DNA of 64,000 nt. Source: Aliishimia sp965656085. Its GTDB lineage: Bacteria > Pseudomonadota > Alphaproteobacteria > Rhodobacterales > Rhodobacteraceae. Position 1 is the first letter of the stretch; each line of letters begins with the position of its first letter. The notes below the pieces were generated by a model. The model did not search any database and was not told where the DNA came from. It saw only the letters and a program-made list of their open reading frames with translations. Positions 56,836 to 64,000 of this stretch are shown here, one piece after another. The DNA is taken from contig CBFHJA010000003.1 of NCBI GenBank assembly GCA_965656085.1, forward strand, positions 62,001 through 126,000, written 5' to 3'. Both the position numbers and the translations under genes were made by a program.

Positions 56836-57291
56836 CTAACCCTTCTTGAACGGTGCCATCCCGGCGCGCGCCAATTCATCGGCGCGCTCGTTCTCCGGGT
56901 GCCCGGCATGGCCCTTGACCCATTCCCATGTCACGTCGTGCCGCGCCTGCGCCGCATCAAGCCGCTGCCACAGATCGACATTCTTCACCGGCTTCTTCGA
57001 GGCCGTCTTCCAGCCCTTGCGCTTCCAGCCCTGCATCCACTCGGTCACGCCGTTCTTCACATAGGCGCTGTCGGTCACGATGGTGAGTGCGGAGGGCTTG
57101 CTGAGGGTCTCCAGCGCGGTGATCGCGGCCATCAACTCCATGCGGTTGTTGGTGGTTTCAGCCTCGCCGCCACTGAGTTCGCGCTCGCGCAGCACCCTGT
57201 CGCCCTCCCGCGCGATCAGCAGCGCCCCCCAGCCGCCCGGCCCCGGATTGCCCGAGCACGCGCCGTCCGTGTAGGCAAAGAGCTCAGCCAT
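56836..57291 (-). CDS. rnhA: Ribonuclease HI
   Basis: A 151-residue RNase HI that cuts RNA in RNA-DNA hybrids. It has LFAYTDGACSGNPGPGGWGA with the first Asp, TTNNRMELMAAITALETL with the Glu, and IVTDSAYVKNGVTEWMQGWK with the second Asp. It also has VTWEWVKGHAGHPENERADELA, which carries the His and the last Asp. All four metal ligands are in place. Its start overlaps the stop of the upstream methyltransferase gene by 8 bases, so they are probably one transcript. Confidence 0.97.
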   Translation of the reverse strand: MAELFAYTDGACSGNPGPGGWGALLIAREGDRVLRERELSGGEAETTNNRMELMAAITALETLSKPSALTIVTDSAYVKNGVTEWMQGWKRKGWKTASKKPVKNVDLWQRLDAAQARHDVTWEWVKGHAGHPENERADELARAGMAPFKKG

Positions 57292-57883
57292 GCTTGATCC
57301 CGTGCATTACGATCCACGGGTCCGTCGCCCCGCTCAGCCCCGCGCCTTCCCCGAACCAGCGCTCCACAGGCACGAGTCCGACCTCCTCAAACAGCTGTTC
57401 CAACTGCGCCTCGGTCACATAGGTGTAGCGGCGGCCCATGCTGTCCCGGTGCATCCCCTCCCCGAGCTTCATGCCCATGTGGAACACGCCCCCCGGCTTC
57501 AGCGCGGTCGCAATGGCGGCCAGATGGCGGGAGATATCGGTGATTTCCGCATGCAGAAGACAGAAATTGGCGAAGATCCCGTCGAACAGGGCCGCGCCCG
57601 AGATATCGTCGAACACTTCGCGGCGCACCGTCACCCCCGGCCGTGTCTGCGCGATGGCAACCATCTCGGCGCTGGCATCGGTGGCGAGCACCTCATGCCC
57701 CTCGGCGGCCATCAGCCCGGCAGACCGCCCCGGCCCGCATCCCAGATCCCACAAGCGCGCACCCGGAGGCACCCGGTCCAGAAACGCGCGCAACTGCGCG
57801 TCCGGCCCGCCCTTGCCGCTGAACCGCGAATTATATTCCGCCGCCTTCGCGTCATAGACCTCCAGCGTTTCCTTGTCAGCCAT
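57284..57883 (-). CDS. SAM-dependent methyltransferase (class I)
   Basis: A 199-residue Rossmann-fold methyltransferase. It begins MADKETLEVYDAKAAEYNSR. SAM binding is marked by ARLWDLGCGPGRSAGLMAAEG (motif I) and EVLATDASAEMVAIA, followed by FDGIFANFCLLHAE (motif post I-II), and the C-terminus has GGVFHMGMKLGEGMHRD. The substrate is not evident. It overlaps rnhA by 8 bases downstream. An ATG at 57961 exists, but its extension is Cys/Ser/Arg-rich and not family-like. Confidence 0.88.
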   Translation of the reverse strand: MADKETLEVYDAKAAEYNSRFSGKGGPDAQLRAFLDRVPPGARLWDLGCGPGRSAGLMAAEGHEVLATDASAEMVAIAQTRPGVTVRREVFDDISGAALFDGIFANFCLLHAEITDISRHLAAIATALKPGGVFHMGMKLGEGMHRDSMGRRYTYVTEAQLEQLFEEVGLVPVERWFGEGAGLSGATDPWIVMHGIKHG

Positions 57884-57923
57884 GTCTCGCCCTCCGTTGC
57901 CGGGTCTGTTCCGGGGGCTTGTC

Positions 57924-58376
57924 TCACAGCACGACGCCGACGCCAAGACACAGCACGACAACGGCGGTGAGCAAAAGGCGCAGGGACATCCACCATTTCG
58001 GGGTCAGGCCCCATGACGAGAACGCAAAGTCGAGCAGCAGCAGCGCCGCGAAACCGACGATCAGGTTCGTGCCCCCGCCCACCGGCCCGCCGCCGGTCAT
58101 GAAGAACGCCCAAAGCGCCGGGATCACCGAGAGCGTGTAGCCGGTGGCGGCCTGCGCGCCTTGGGCCTTGGTCGCAAAGCCCCAGAGCACGCCGGACATG
58201 AAGCTCAGGATCACCGGGCCATAGAAAAGCTGCACATAAGGCCCGACGAAGCGCGGCCCGAGATTGACGGCACCCCACGCTTGCAGGGCCGGCGAGAGCA
58301 CCGTGGCGGCCCCCCAGACGAAGGGGATCAAGCCAGCAAGGCCGAGAAGGAGCGGGGCGCGGGGGATCTGAGTCAT
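57924..58376 (-). CDS. DUF3429 membrane protein
   Basis: A 150-residue protein with five hydrophobic segments: LLLGLAGLIPFVWGAATVL, VQLFYGPVILSFMSGVLWG, YTLSVIPALWAFFM, LIVGFAALLLLDFAF and LLLTAVVVLCLGVGVVL. The YGPVILSFMSGVLWGFA phrase is characteristic of DUF3429. The role is unknown. It lies 40 bases before the methyltransferase on the same strand. The start could be MPGMTQIP (58385) or MTQIP (58376), and I prefer the shorter. Confidence 0.82.
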   Translation of the reverse strand: MTQIPRAPLLLGLAGLIPFVWGAATVLSPALQAWGAVNLGPRFVGPYVQLFYGPVILSFMSGVLWGFATKAQGAQAATGYTLSVIPALWAFFMTGGGPVGGGTNLIVGFAALLLLDFAFSSWGLTPKWWMSLRLLLTAVVVLCLGVGVVL

Positions 58377-58489
58377 GCCGGGCATAATGGCGCGCGGCGC
58401 GCGGGCTTCAAGCGCCTGTTTTCTGTTTCACTTGGCTCGATAAACTCCGGGGGGTCCCGCAGGGACGGAGGCAGAGCCCCCAAGCCCCC

Positions 58490-59440
58490 TCAGGCAGGCT
58501 CACGCAACACGCGCGGCACCTTGAACTCCACGTTCTCGACGGCGGTCTCCACCATCTCGCGGGTGACGTCGTAGCGCTCCCCGAAGGCCGCGATGACCTC
58601 TTCGATCAGCACTTCCGGCGCCGAGGCCCCGGCGGTGATACCGATCGTGCGGATGCCCTCCAGCGCGCGCCAGTCGATATCGGCGGCGCGCTGCACCAAT
58701 TGCGCATAGGAACAGCCCGCCTTTGCTCCGACCTCCACGAGCCGCTTGGAATTGCTCGAATTGGGCGCGCCCACGACCAGCATCGCGTCGCATTTCGGCG
58801 CCATGGCCTTCACCGCTTCCTGCCGGTTGGTGGTGGCATAGCAGATGTCTTCCTTGTGCGGGCCGACGATGGCCGGGAAGCGCGCCTGCAGGGCGGCGAC
58901 GATATCGGCGGTGTCATCCACCGAGAGCGTGGTTTGCGTGACGAACGCGAGCCGCTCGGGGTCGCGGACCTCCAGATGCGCCACGTCCTCCGCAGTCTCG
59001 ACCAAAAGCACTTCGCCCTCAGGCAGTTGCCCCATGGTGCCGACGGTCTCGGGGTGGCCCTTGTGGCCGATCATCACCATTTGCAGCCCGTTCTCATGGT
59101 GCCGGGCGGCTTCGATATGCACCTTGCTCACCAGCGGGCAGGTGGCGTCCACATAGACCATCTTGCGCGCCTGTGCGGCGGCGGGCACGGATTTCGGCAC
59201 GCCATGAGCGGAAAAGATCACCGGACGGTCGCCGGGGCACTCGTCGAGGTCCTCGACGAAAACTGCGCCCTTGGCCTTGAGCCCGTCGACGACGAACTTG
59301 TTGTGCACGATCTCATGGCGCACATAGACCGGCGCGCCCCATTTCTCCAAGGCCATCTCGACGATCTTGATCGCGCGGTCGACCCCGGCGCAGAACCCGC
59401 GCGGGGCGGCAAGGTAGAGGGTCAGCGGTGGTTTGCTCAT
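58490..59440 (-). CDS. ispH: 4-hydroxy-3-methylbut-2-enyl diphosphate reductase
   Basis: A 316-residue [4Fe-4S] enzyme of the last step of the MEP isoprenoid route, giving IPP and DMAPP. The three cluster cysteines are in APRGFCAGVDRAI (residue about 18), DATCPLVSKVHIE (about 102) and VVGAPNSSNSKRL with the third in the preceding region (EDICYATTNRQEAV). VRHEIVHNKFVV holds a conserved His, and TIGITAGASAPEVLIEEV ends the core. Standard length. Confidence 0.96.
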   Translation of the reverse strand: MSKPPLTLYLAAPRGFCAGVDRAIKIVEMALEKWGAPVYVRHEIVHNKFVVDGLKAKGAVFVEDLDECPGDRPVIFSAHGVPKSVPAAAQARKMVYVDATCPLVSKVHIEAARHHENGLQMVMIGHKGHPETVGTMGQLPEGEVLLVETAEDVAHLEVRDPERLAFVTQTTLSVDDTADIVAALQARFPAIVGPHKEDICYATTNRQEAVKAMAPKCDAMLVVGAPNSSNSKRLVEVGAKAGCSYAQLVQRAADIDWRALEGIRTIGITAGASAPEVLIEEVIAAFGERYDVTREMVETAVENVEFKVPRVLREPA

Positions 59441-59514
59441 GATCTGTCACTCCAGCTTGACACATTGGTACGCCGCCATGGCGGGCGCGTCCAGTCCGCA
59501 GCTTGCAACATAAG

Positions 59515-59542
59515 AAAAGGCCCCGCAAAACGCAGGGCCTTG
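59515..59542 (-). terminator. Hairpin after the NYN-domain gene
   Basis: AAGGCCC and GGGCCTT arms are separated by an 11-base loop (coded CGCAAAACGCA on the plus strand, itself able to pair CGC with GCG). On the minus strand a T-rich TTCTTATG follows. It lies 22-48 bases past the stop of the gene at 59564. Confidence 0.55.
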
Positions 59543-59563
59543 TCCAAGACGTATCGCCGCAGG

Positions 59564-60139
59564 TCAGCTGTCGGTGGTTTCGCTCACCGTCCGGCGTTCC
59601 TGCACGTGCTCGCGGGGTGGACGTCCGATGACGTCGCGCAACTCGTCGAGCTCGATGAAATTGTCGGCCTGACGGCGCAGGTCGTCGGAGATCATCGGCG
59701 GCTGGCTGCGGATCGTGGAGACCACGGACACGCGTACGCCCTGACGCTGCAGGCTTTCGACCAGCGGGCGGAAATCGCCATCGCCGGAGAACAGCACGAT
59801 ATGATCCACGCGCGGCGCGAGTTCCATCGCGTCCACCGCAAGCTCTATATCCATGTTCCCCTTCACCTTCCGGCGGCCCATGCTGTCGGTGTATTCCTTG
59901 GCGGGCTTTGTCACCATCGAAAAGCCGTTGTAGTTCAGCCAGTCGACCAGCGGGCGGATCGGCGAATACTCGTCATTTTCGAGCAGCGCAGTATAGTAAA
60001 ACGCCCGCAGCAGCTTCCCGCGCCGCATGAATTCCTGCCTCAGGAGCTTGTAGTCGATGTCAAAGCCAAGCGACTTGGCGGCTGCGTAGAGGTTTGAGCC
60101 GTCAATGAACAAAGCCAAGCGGTCATCTTTGTAAAACAT
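59564..60139 (-). CDS. NYN-domain (LabA-like/PIN-fold) protein
   Basis: A 191-residue NYN/DUF88-type protein with a PIN-like nuclease fold. Acidic residues of the active site are in LALFIDGSNLYAAAKSLGFD, KVKGNMDIELAVDAMELAP and IVLFSGDGDFRPLVESLQRQ. Related LabA-like proteins are putative RNases; the target is unknown. The start at 60139 (MFYKDDRLALFIDGS) is supported by the family; the longer frame from 60238 adds a non-conserved stretch. It is divergent from folK. Confidence 0.9.
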   Translation of the reverse strand: MFYKDDRLALFIDGSNLYAAAKSLGFDIDYKLLRQEFMRRGKLLRAFYYTALLENDEYSPIRPLVDWLNYNGFSMVTKPAKEYTDSMGRRKVKGNMDIELAVDAMELAPRVDHIVLFSGDGDFRPLVESLQRQGVRVSVVSTIRSQPPMISDDLRRQADNFIELDELRDVIGRPPREHVQERRTVSETTDS

Positions 60140-60229
60140 CAAATGTCCTTTTCCGTTGGCGTCCGCTGTGTGGAGCCCGTGAGTGAGGTGGGCAACGGAT
60201 GCGCCTTGTGAAAATAAGCAGAATTTGAC

Positions 60230-60859
60230 ATGCCGCAAGTCATGAAAGCGTCAGCGACACGTCAAAACCTGTCACAATTCCGATCAACTGCTTTGGTTGC
60301 CGCAGGGGCAAACACTAGCATAGGTGGTAGGTCCTTATCATCAACCATAGACGACGCTTTGCAAGACTTAACTGACACAGCCGGTGCAATTTCGGCAGTC
60401 AGCCGCTACTTTTCGACCCCGGCCTTCCCGCCGGGCAGCGGCCCCGACTTCGTGAACGCCGCCTTTGCGTGGCACACGGACCTTGCGCCCGCAGAGATGC
60501 TCGCCGCGCTGCACGCGGTCGAGGCCGGGCTTGGGCGGGTGCGCGGCACGCGATGGGGCGCTCGCACGCTCGATCTCGACCTGATCGCCGTGGGGCAGAC
60601 GGTCGCGCCCGACCGGCAGACCGTGCAGCACTGGATCGACCTGCCGCTCCGCGCGCAGCAAAGCCGCGCCCCTGCAGACCTGATCCTGCCGCACCCCAGA
60701 GCGCAGGAACGGGCCTTCGTTCTGGTCCCGCTCTGCGACATCGCGCCGGACTGGCGGCACCCGATCCTGAACCGCAGCGCCGCCGAAATGCGCGATGCGC
60801 TGCCGCAGGCCGATCTGGACAGCGTGATTCCACTTGAAAATCGCGACAAACAGCCCTAA
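60230..60859 (+). CDS. folK: 2-amino-4-hydroxy-6-hydroxymethyldihydropteridine pyrophosphokinase
   Basis: A 209-residue HPPK. After an N-terminal extension it reads TALVAAGANTS (first strand), SRYFSTPAFPPGSGPDFVNA, LHAVEAGLGRVRGTRWGART, LDLDLIAVG with the two Asp that hold Mg, and LILPHPRAQERAFVLVPLCDI. It transfers pyrophosphate from ATP to the pterin in folate synthesis. The extension (about 20 residues) is unusual; MKASATRQN at 60242 is an alternative start. folK lies 43 bases before rpoZ on the same strand. Confidence 0.9.
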   Translation: MPQVMKASATRQNLSQFRSTALVAAGANTSIGGRSLSSTIDDALQDLTDTAGAISAVSRYFSTPAFPPGSGPDFVNAAFAWHTDLAPAEMLAALHAVEAGLGRVRGTRWGARTLDLDLIAVGQTVAPDRQTVQHWIDLPLRAQQSRAPADLILPHPRAQERAFVLVPLCDIAPDWRHPILNRSAAEMRDALPQADLDSVIPLENRDKQP

Positions 60860-60902
60860 GTGACAGGCTCTTGATCCCAGCCCCGATCACCCGGAGAGAC
60901 CC

Positions 60903-61256
60903 ATGGCCCGCGTTACGGTAGAAGATTGCGTCGATAAAGTCCCCAACCGCTTTGAGCTTGTGATGCTCGCGGCCCATCGCGCACGGGAGATTTCCGCTGG
61001 TGCGCCGATCACCGTGGAGCGCGACAACGACAAGAACCCGGTCGTGTCGCTGCGCGAGATCGCCGAGGAGACCCAGAGCGCCGACGAGTTGCGCGAGCGG
61101 CTGATCGAATCGAATCAGACCCAGATCGAGGTGGACGAGCCCGAAGACGACGCCATGGCGCTTCTGATGGGCGCCGAGCAGGACAAGCCCGACGAGGACA
61201 GCATGTCCGAAGAGATGCTCCTGCGGCAACTGATGGCCGCTCAGGGTCAGGGATAA
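60903..61256 (+). CDS. rpoZ: DNA-directed RNA polymerase subunit omega
   Basis: A 117-residue protein beginning MARVTVEDCVDKVPNRFELV, then MLAAHRAREISAGAPITVER, NKNPVVSLREIAEET and an acidic C-terminal tail. This is the alphaproteobacterial omega layout. It helps fold the beta' subunit and is needed for ppGpp response in some bacteria. It sits 37 bases before the RelA/SpoT gene, the conserved rpoZ-spoT pair. Confidence 0.97.
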   Translation: MARVTVEDCVDKVPNRFELVMLAAHRAREISAGAPITVERDNDKNPVVSLREIAEETQSADELRERLIESNQTQIEVDEPEDDAMALLMGAEQDKPDEDSMSEEMLLRQLMAAQGQG

Positions 61257-61293
61257 GCGGAGCGCGCCGACCCGCGCTGCCAAAGGACGGACC

Positions 61294-63438
61294 ATGACAG
61301 CAGACGATCTGATTGATCTGGTCCGTGCCTATAACCCGAAATCCGACAGCGATCTGATCCGGCGCGCCTTTGCGTTCGGCCAAGACATGCACGAGGGCCA
61401 GTTCCGCCACTCGGGCGAGCCCTATTTCACCCATCCCGTCGCGGTCGCCGCCATCCTTGCCGAGCAGCAGCTTGACGATGCCACCATCGTCACCGCGCTT
61501 CTGCACGACACGATCGAGGACACCAAGGCGAGCTACAAGATCGTCGCCACGACCTTCGGCGACGATATCGCGATGCTCGTCGATGGCGTCACCAAGCTGA
61601 CCAACCTGCAACTGTCCTCAGTCGAGACCAAGCAGGCCGAGAATTTCCGTAAATTGTTCATGGCGATGTCCAAGGACTTGCGGGTGATCCTCGTCAAGCT
61701 CGCCGACCGTCTGCACAACATGCGCACGATCAAGGCGATGAAGCCCGAGAAGCAGGTCCAGAAGGCCCGCGAGACCATGGATATCTACGCCCCGTTGGCT
61801 GGCCGGATGGGGATGCAATGGATGCGCGACGAGCTTGAGGATCACGCGTTCAAGGTGCTGAACCCCGAGGCGCGCTCGTCGATCATGCGCCGCTTCCTGT
61901 CGCTGCAAAAGGAAAGCGGCGATGTGATCGCGCGCATCAAGCGCGACATGATCGGCGAGTTGGAGCGCACCGGCGTTGAGGCGGAGGTGTTCGGGCGCGC
62001 CAAGAAACCCTATTCGATCTGGCGCAAGATGCAGGAAAAGGAGATGGGCTTCTCGCGCCTGTCCGACATCTATGGCTTCCGCGTCCTCACCGACAGCGAG
62101 GAAGATTGCTACCGCGCGCTCGGCGCGATCCACCAGCGCTGGCGCGCGATCCCGGGCCGCTTCAAGGACTATATCAGCCAGCCCAAATCCAACGGCTACC
62201 GCTCGATCCACACAGCCGTACTGGGCCGCGATGGCAAGCGCGTCGAGGTGCAGATCCGCACCCATGAGATGCACGCGGTGGCCGAAACGGGCGTGGCGGC
62301 GCATTGGTCCTACCGCGACGGGGTGCGCACGGAAAACCGCTTTGCCGTCGATCCCAGCAAATGGGTCAGCCAATTGTCGGAAACCTTCAACGAGGATGAC
62401 GATCACGAGGATTTCCTCGAAGCCGTCAAGCTCGAGATGTATTCCGATCAGGTGTTCTGCTTCACCCCCAAGGGCGAGGTGATCAAGCTGCCGCGCGGCG
62501 CGACCCCTCTGGACTTTGCCTACGCGATCCACACGCGGATCGGCAATGTCTGCGTCGGCGCCAAGGTGGACCATATGCGCGTGCCGCTCTGGACCCGGCT
62601 CAAGAATGGCCAGTCGGTGGAGATCATCACCGCGCAGGGCCAGATGCCGCAGGCGACATGGCTCGATATCGCGGTGACCGGCAAGGCCAAATCGGCGATT
62701 CGCCGCGCCCTGCGCCAGCAGGACCGCGAGCGCTTCATCAAGCTGGGCCGCGAATTGGCCCGCTCGGCCTTCGGCCATGTGCGCAAACGGGTGACGGACA
62801 AGGTGCTGGACACGGCAGCGCGCGCGCTGCGCCTGCCCTCGGGCAACGAGGTGCTGGCGCGGCTGGGCTCGTCGGAGATCACCGCGCGGCAACTCGTGGA
62901 GGCGGTCTATCCCGAACTGACACCCGATGAGGGCGAACAGGTCGATAGCCGCCGCGCGGTGGTCGGCTTGGCGTCGGGGCAGAGTTTCGACCGCGCCATG
63001 TGCTGCCAGCCGCTGCCGGGCGAGCGGATCGTCGGCATTACCTTCCGCGGCAAGGGCGTGGTGGTCCATGCCATCGACTGCGTGCGGCTGGCCGAATACG
63101 AAGAGCAGCCCGAACGCTGGGTGGATCTGGGCTGGCACGAGGGCAACCACGCCCCCGAGAACACGACCACGCTCGATGTGACGATTGGCAACGATGCCGG
63201 GGTGCTGGGGCGAATTTGCACATTGATCGGCGAGACCGGCGCGAATATCTCAGACTTGGTTTTCCTTGACCGGAAACCCGACTTTTACCGGTTGCTGATG
63301 TATGTGCAGCTGCGGGACGTGGCGCATCTGCATTCGCTCATGCGCGCGCTGGAGGCCGAAAGCGATGTGGCCGCCATCGAACGGTACCGCGATCAAACCG
63401 CGCCCGAGCCGCTCGAAGCTCTGGCGCAAGCGGAGTAG
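61294..63438 (+). CDS. spoT: Bifunctional (p)ppGpp synthetase/hydrolase
   Basis: A 714-residue long RSH protein. The N-terminal HD hydrolase domain has GEPYFTHPVAVAAILAEQQ and ALLHDTIEDTKASY (HD motif) and LADRLHNMRTIKAM. The synthetase domain has SRLSDIYGFRVLTDSEEDCY, YISQPKSNGYRSIHTAVLG and VEVQIRTHEMHAVAE. It continues with a TGS domain (VFCFTPKGEVIKLPRGATPL), a conserved Cys region (RAMCCQPLPGERIVG) and a C-terminal ACT (TIGNDAGVLGRICTLIGETG). Both active sites look complete, so it makes and breaks the alarmone. It is the only RSH gene visible. Named Rel or RSH in some alphaproteobacteria. Confidence 0.96.
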   Translation: MTADDLIDLVRAYNPKSDSDLIRRAFAFGQDMHEGQFRHSGEPYFTHPVAVAAILAEQQLDDATIVTALLHDTIEDTKASYKIVATTFGDDIAMLVDGVTKLTNLQLSSVETKQAENFRKLFMAMSKDLRVILVKLADRLHNMRTIKAMKPEKQVQKARETMDIYAPLAGRMGMQWMRDELEDHAFKVLNPEARSSIMRRFLSLQKESGDVIARIKRDMIGELERTGVEAEVFGRAKKPYSIWRKMQEKEMGFSRLSDIYGFRVLTDSEEDCYRALGAIHQRWRAIPGRFKDYISQPKSNGYRSIHTAVLGRDGKRVEVQIRTHEMHAVAETGVAAHWSYRDGVRTENRFAVDPSKWVSQLSETFNEDDDHEDFLEAVKLEMYSDQVFCFTPKGEVIKLPRGATPLDFAYAIHTRIGNVCVGAKVDHMRVPLWTRLKNGQSVEIITAQGQMPQATWLDIAVTGKAKSAIRRALRQQDRERFIKLGRELARSAFGHVRKRVTDKVLDTAARALRLPSGNEVLARLGSSEITARQLVEAVYPELTPDEGEQVDSRRAVVGLASGQSFDRAMCCQPLPGERIVGITFRGKGVVVHAIDCVRLAEYEEQPERWVDLGWHEGNHAPENTTTLDVTIGNDAGVLGRICTLIGETGANISDLVFLDRKPDFYRLLMYVQLRDVAHLHSLMRALEAESDVAAIERYRDQTAPEPLEALAQAE

Positions 63439-63449
63439 GGAGCGGCAGT

Positions 63450-64000
63450 TTGGTCTTCAAACGCCGGGACAGACCCCCTCTATGGGAACGCACCGCCCGG
63501 CTGCTCTGGCCGCGTGGCGGGTGGGGCCGTGCCTTCCAATATGTCAAACATCGCGTCCGCCGCCTGCCCGACAGCCCCGAGCGCATCGCGCGCGGCATCT
63601 GGGCGGGGGTGTTCACAACCTTCACGCCGTTCTACGGGGTGCATTTCTTCATCGCGGCCTTCATCGCCTTCGTGATGCGCGGCAATATCCTCGCAGCCCT
63701 GATGGCGACGTTCTTCGGCAACCCGCTGACCTATGTGCCCATCGGCGTGATCTCGCTGCAAACCGGCCATTGGCTGCTGGGCGAGGAGATGAAAGCCGCC
63801 GACGAGACCAGTTTCAGCGGCGCCTTCGTCGATGCGTGGCGCGACCTGACCCATAACTTCTTCGCGATGTTCGACGAGGAGACCGCCGATTGGGCCGGGC
63901 TGATGAGCTTTTACGACGAGGTGTTCCTGCCCTATCTCGTCGGGGGCATCCTGCCGGGCATCATCGCCGCGACGATCTGCTATGTGCTGAGCGCCCCGGT
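63450..64000 (+). CDS. DUF2062 family membrane protein, cut by the window edge
   Basis: An open frame from a TTG at 63450, with a GGGAG ribosome site upstream, runs to the end. It reads LVFKRRDRPPLWERTARLLW, then RLPDSPERIARGIWAGVF, TTFTPFYGVHFFIAAFIAF, ILAALMATFFGNPLTYVPIG and, near the edge, FLPYLVGGILPGIIAATICY. This is the DUF2062 layout: a basic N-terminus, then a Pro-rich hydrophobic core. The family's role is unknown. It follows spoT by 11 bases and is likely co-transcribed. The 3' end is outside the window. Confidence 0.85.
   Translation, partial: MVFKRRDRPPLWERTARLLWPRGGWGRAFQYVKHRVRRLPDSPERIARGIWAGVFTTFTPFYGVHFFIAAFIAFVMRGNILAALMATFFGNPLTYVPIGVISLQTGHWLLGEEMKAADETSFSGAFVDAWRDLTHNFFAMFDEETADWAGLMSFYDEVFLPYLVGGILPGIIAATICYVLSAP

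Noticed and set aside
61618..63150. A 510-codon minus-strand frame over spoT
   Set aside because: It is antisense to a full RSH gene, and its translation is low-complexity.

Overview
The window looks like a chromosomal segment of a high-GC alphaproteobacterium, most likely a marine Rhodobacteraceae/Roseobacter-type organism. The evidence is the gene families themselves: a DUF1244 protein, a TIGR02300 (FYDLN-type) acidic protein, mcl1-type malyl-CoA lyase, a dgcN-dgcA-dat cluster for D-amino acids, a single RelA/SpoT enzyme beside rpoZ, and three tandem peptide deformylase genes before fmt. I see no insertion sequence, prophage, CRISPR array or rRNA. One tRNA (Ala, GGC) is present.

Layout. 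(1) Positions 1-23298, minus strand: one uninterrupted reading frame of at least 7766 codons that runs off the left edge. It encodes a giant, probably exported surface or adhesin-like protein. My translation shows an unusual order: eight blocks, each of exactly seven about 50-60-residue blade-like repeats, separated by beta-sandwich-like modules. After these come a PKD-like domain, about 14 cadherin-like domains, a CARDB domain, a carboxypeptidase-regulatory-like domain, a poly-Gly and Cys-rich island and a conserved C-proximal domain. (2) 23.6-25.1 kb: an amidotransferase-like remnant, a small membrane protein and pheS. (3) 25.2-31.4 kb: mixed-strand accessory genes, namely a ZIP transporter, an acyl-CoA ligase, a frameshifted DUF418 gene coupled to a TetR gene, a SnoaL-like exported protein with twin TetR-type operators, and a DUF924 protein. 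(4) 31.6-32.2 kb: rpmI-rplT. (5) 32.4-37.6 kb: a GNAT-like protein, lrgAB-like genes, pyk and an N-formylglutamate amidohydrolase-like gene. (6) 38-42.8 kb: dgcN-dgcA-dat, which should funnel D-amino acids through D-glutamate to L-glutamate, divergent from mcl1. (7) 42.8-49.9 kb: a lytic transglycosylase, an Lrp regulator divergent from a LysE-type exporter, accA, a two-gene YeeE/YedE sulfur transporter, a GntR gene with an antiporter, and a YgjP-like peptidase. (8) 50-64 kb: tRNA-Ala, a Crp-type regulator followed by a candidate Crp-controlled 44-codon gene, a glutathionyl-hydroquinone reductase, def-def2-def3-fmt, rnhA, ispH, folK, rpoZ, a bifunctional (p)ppGpp enzyme and a DUF2062 gene cut by the right edge.

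The strongest candidate for something undescribed is the giant protein. Its strict 8 x 7 blade count suggests a string of eight seven-bladed beta-propellers. Second are a compact unit made of a perfect TGTGA-N6-TCACA site, a class II-like promoter, a small ORF and a UUCG hairpin, and a third deformylase paralogue that has lost its catalytic glutamate and a metal-ligand cysteine.

Most long plus-strand frames between 1 and 23.5 kb are antisense shadows of the giant gene. Everything reported comes from reading the sequence by eye. No database search or structure prediction was run.
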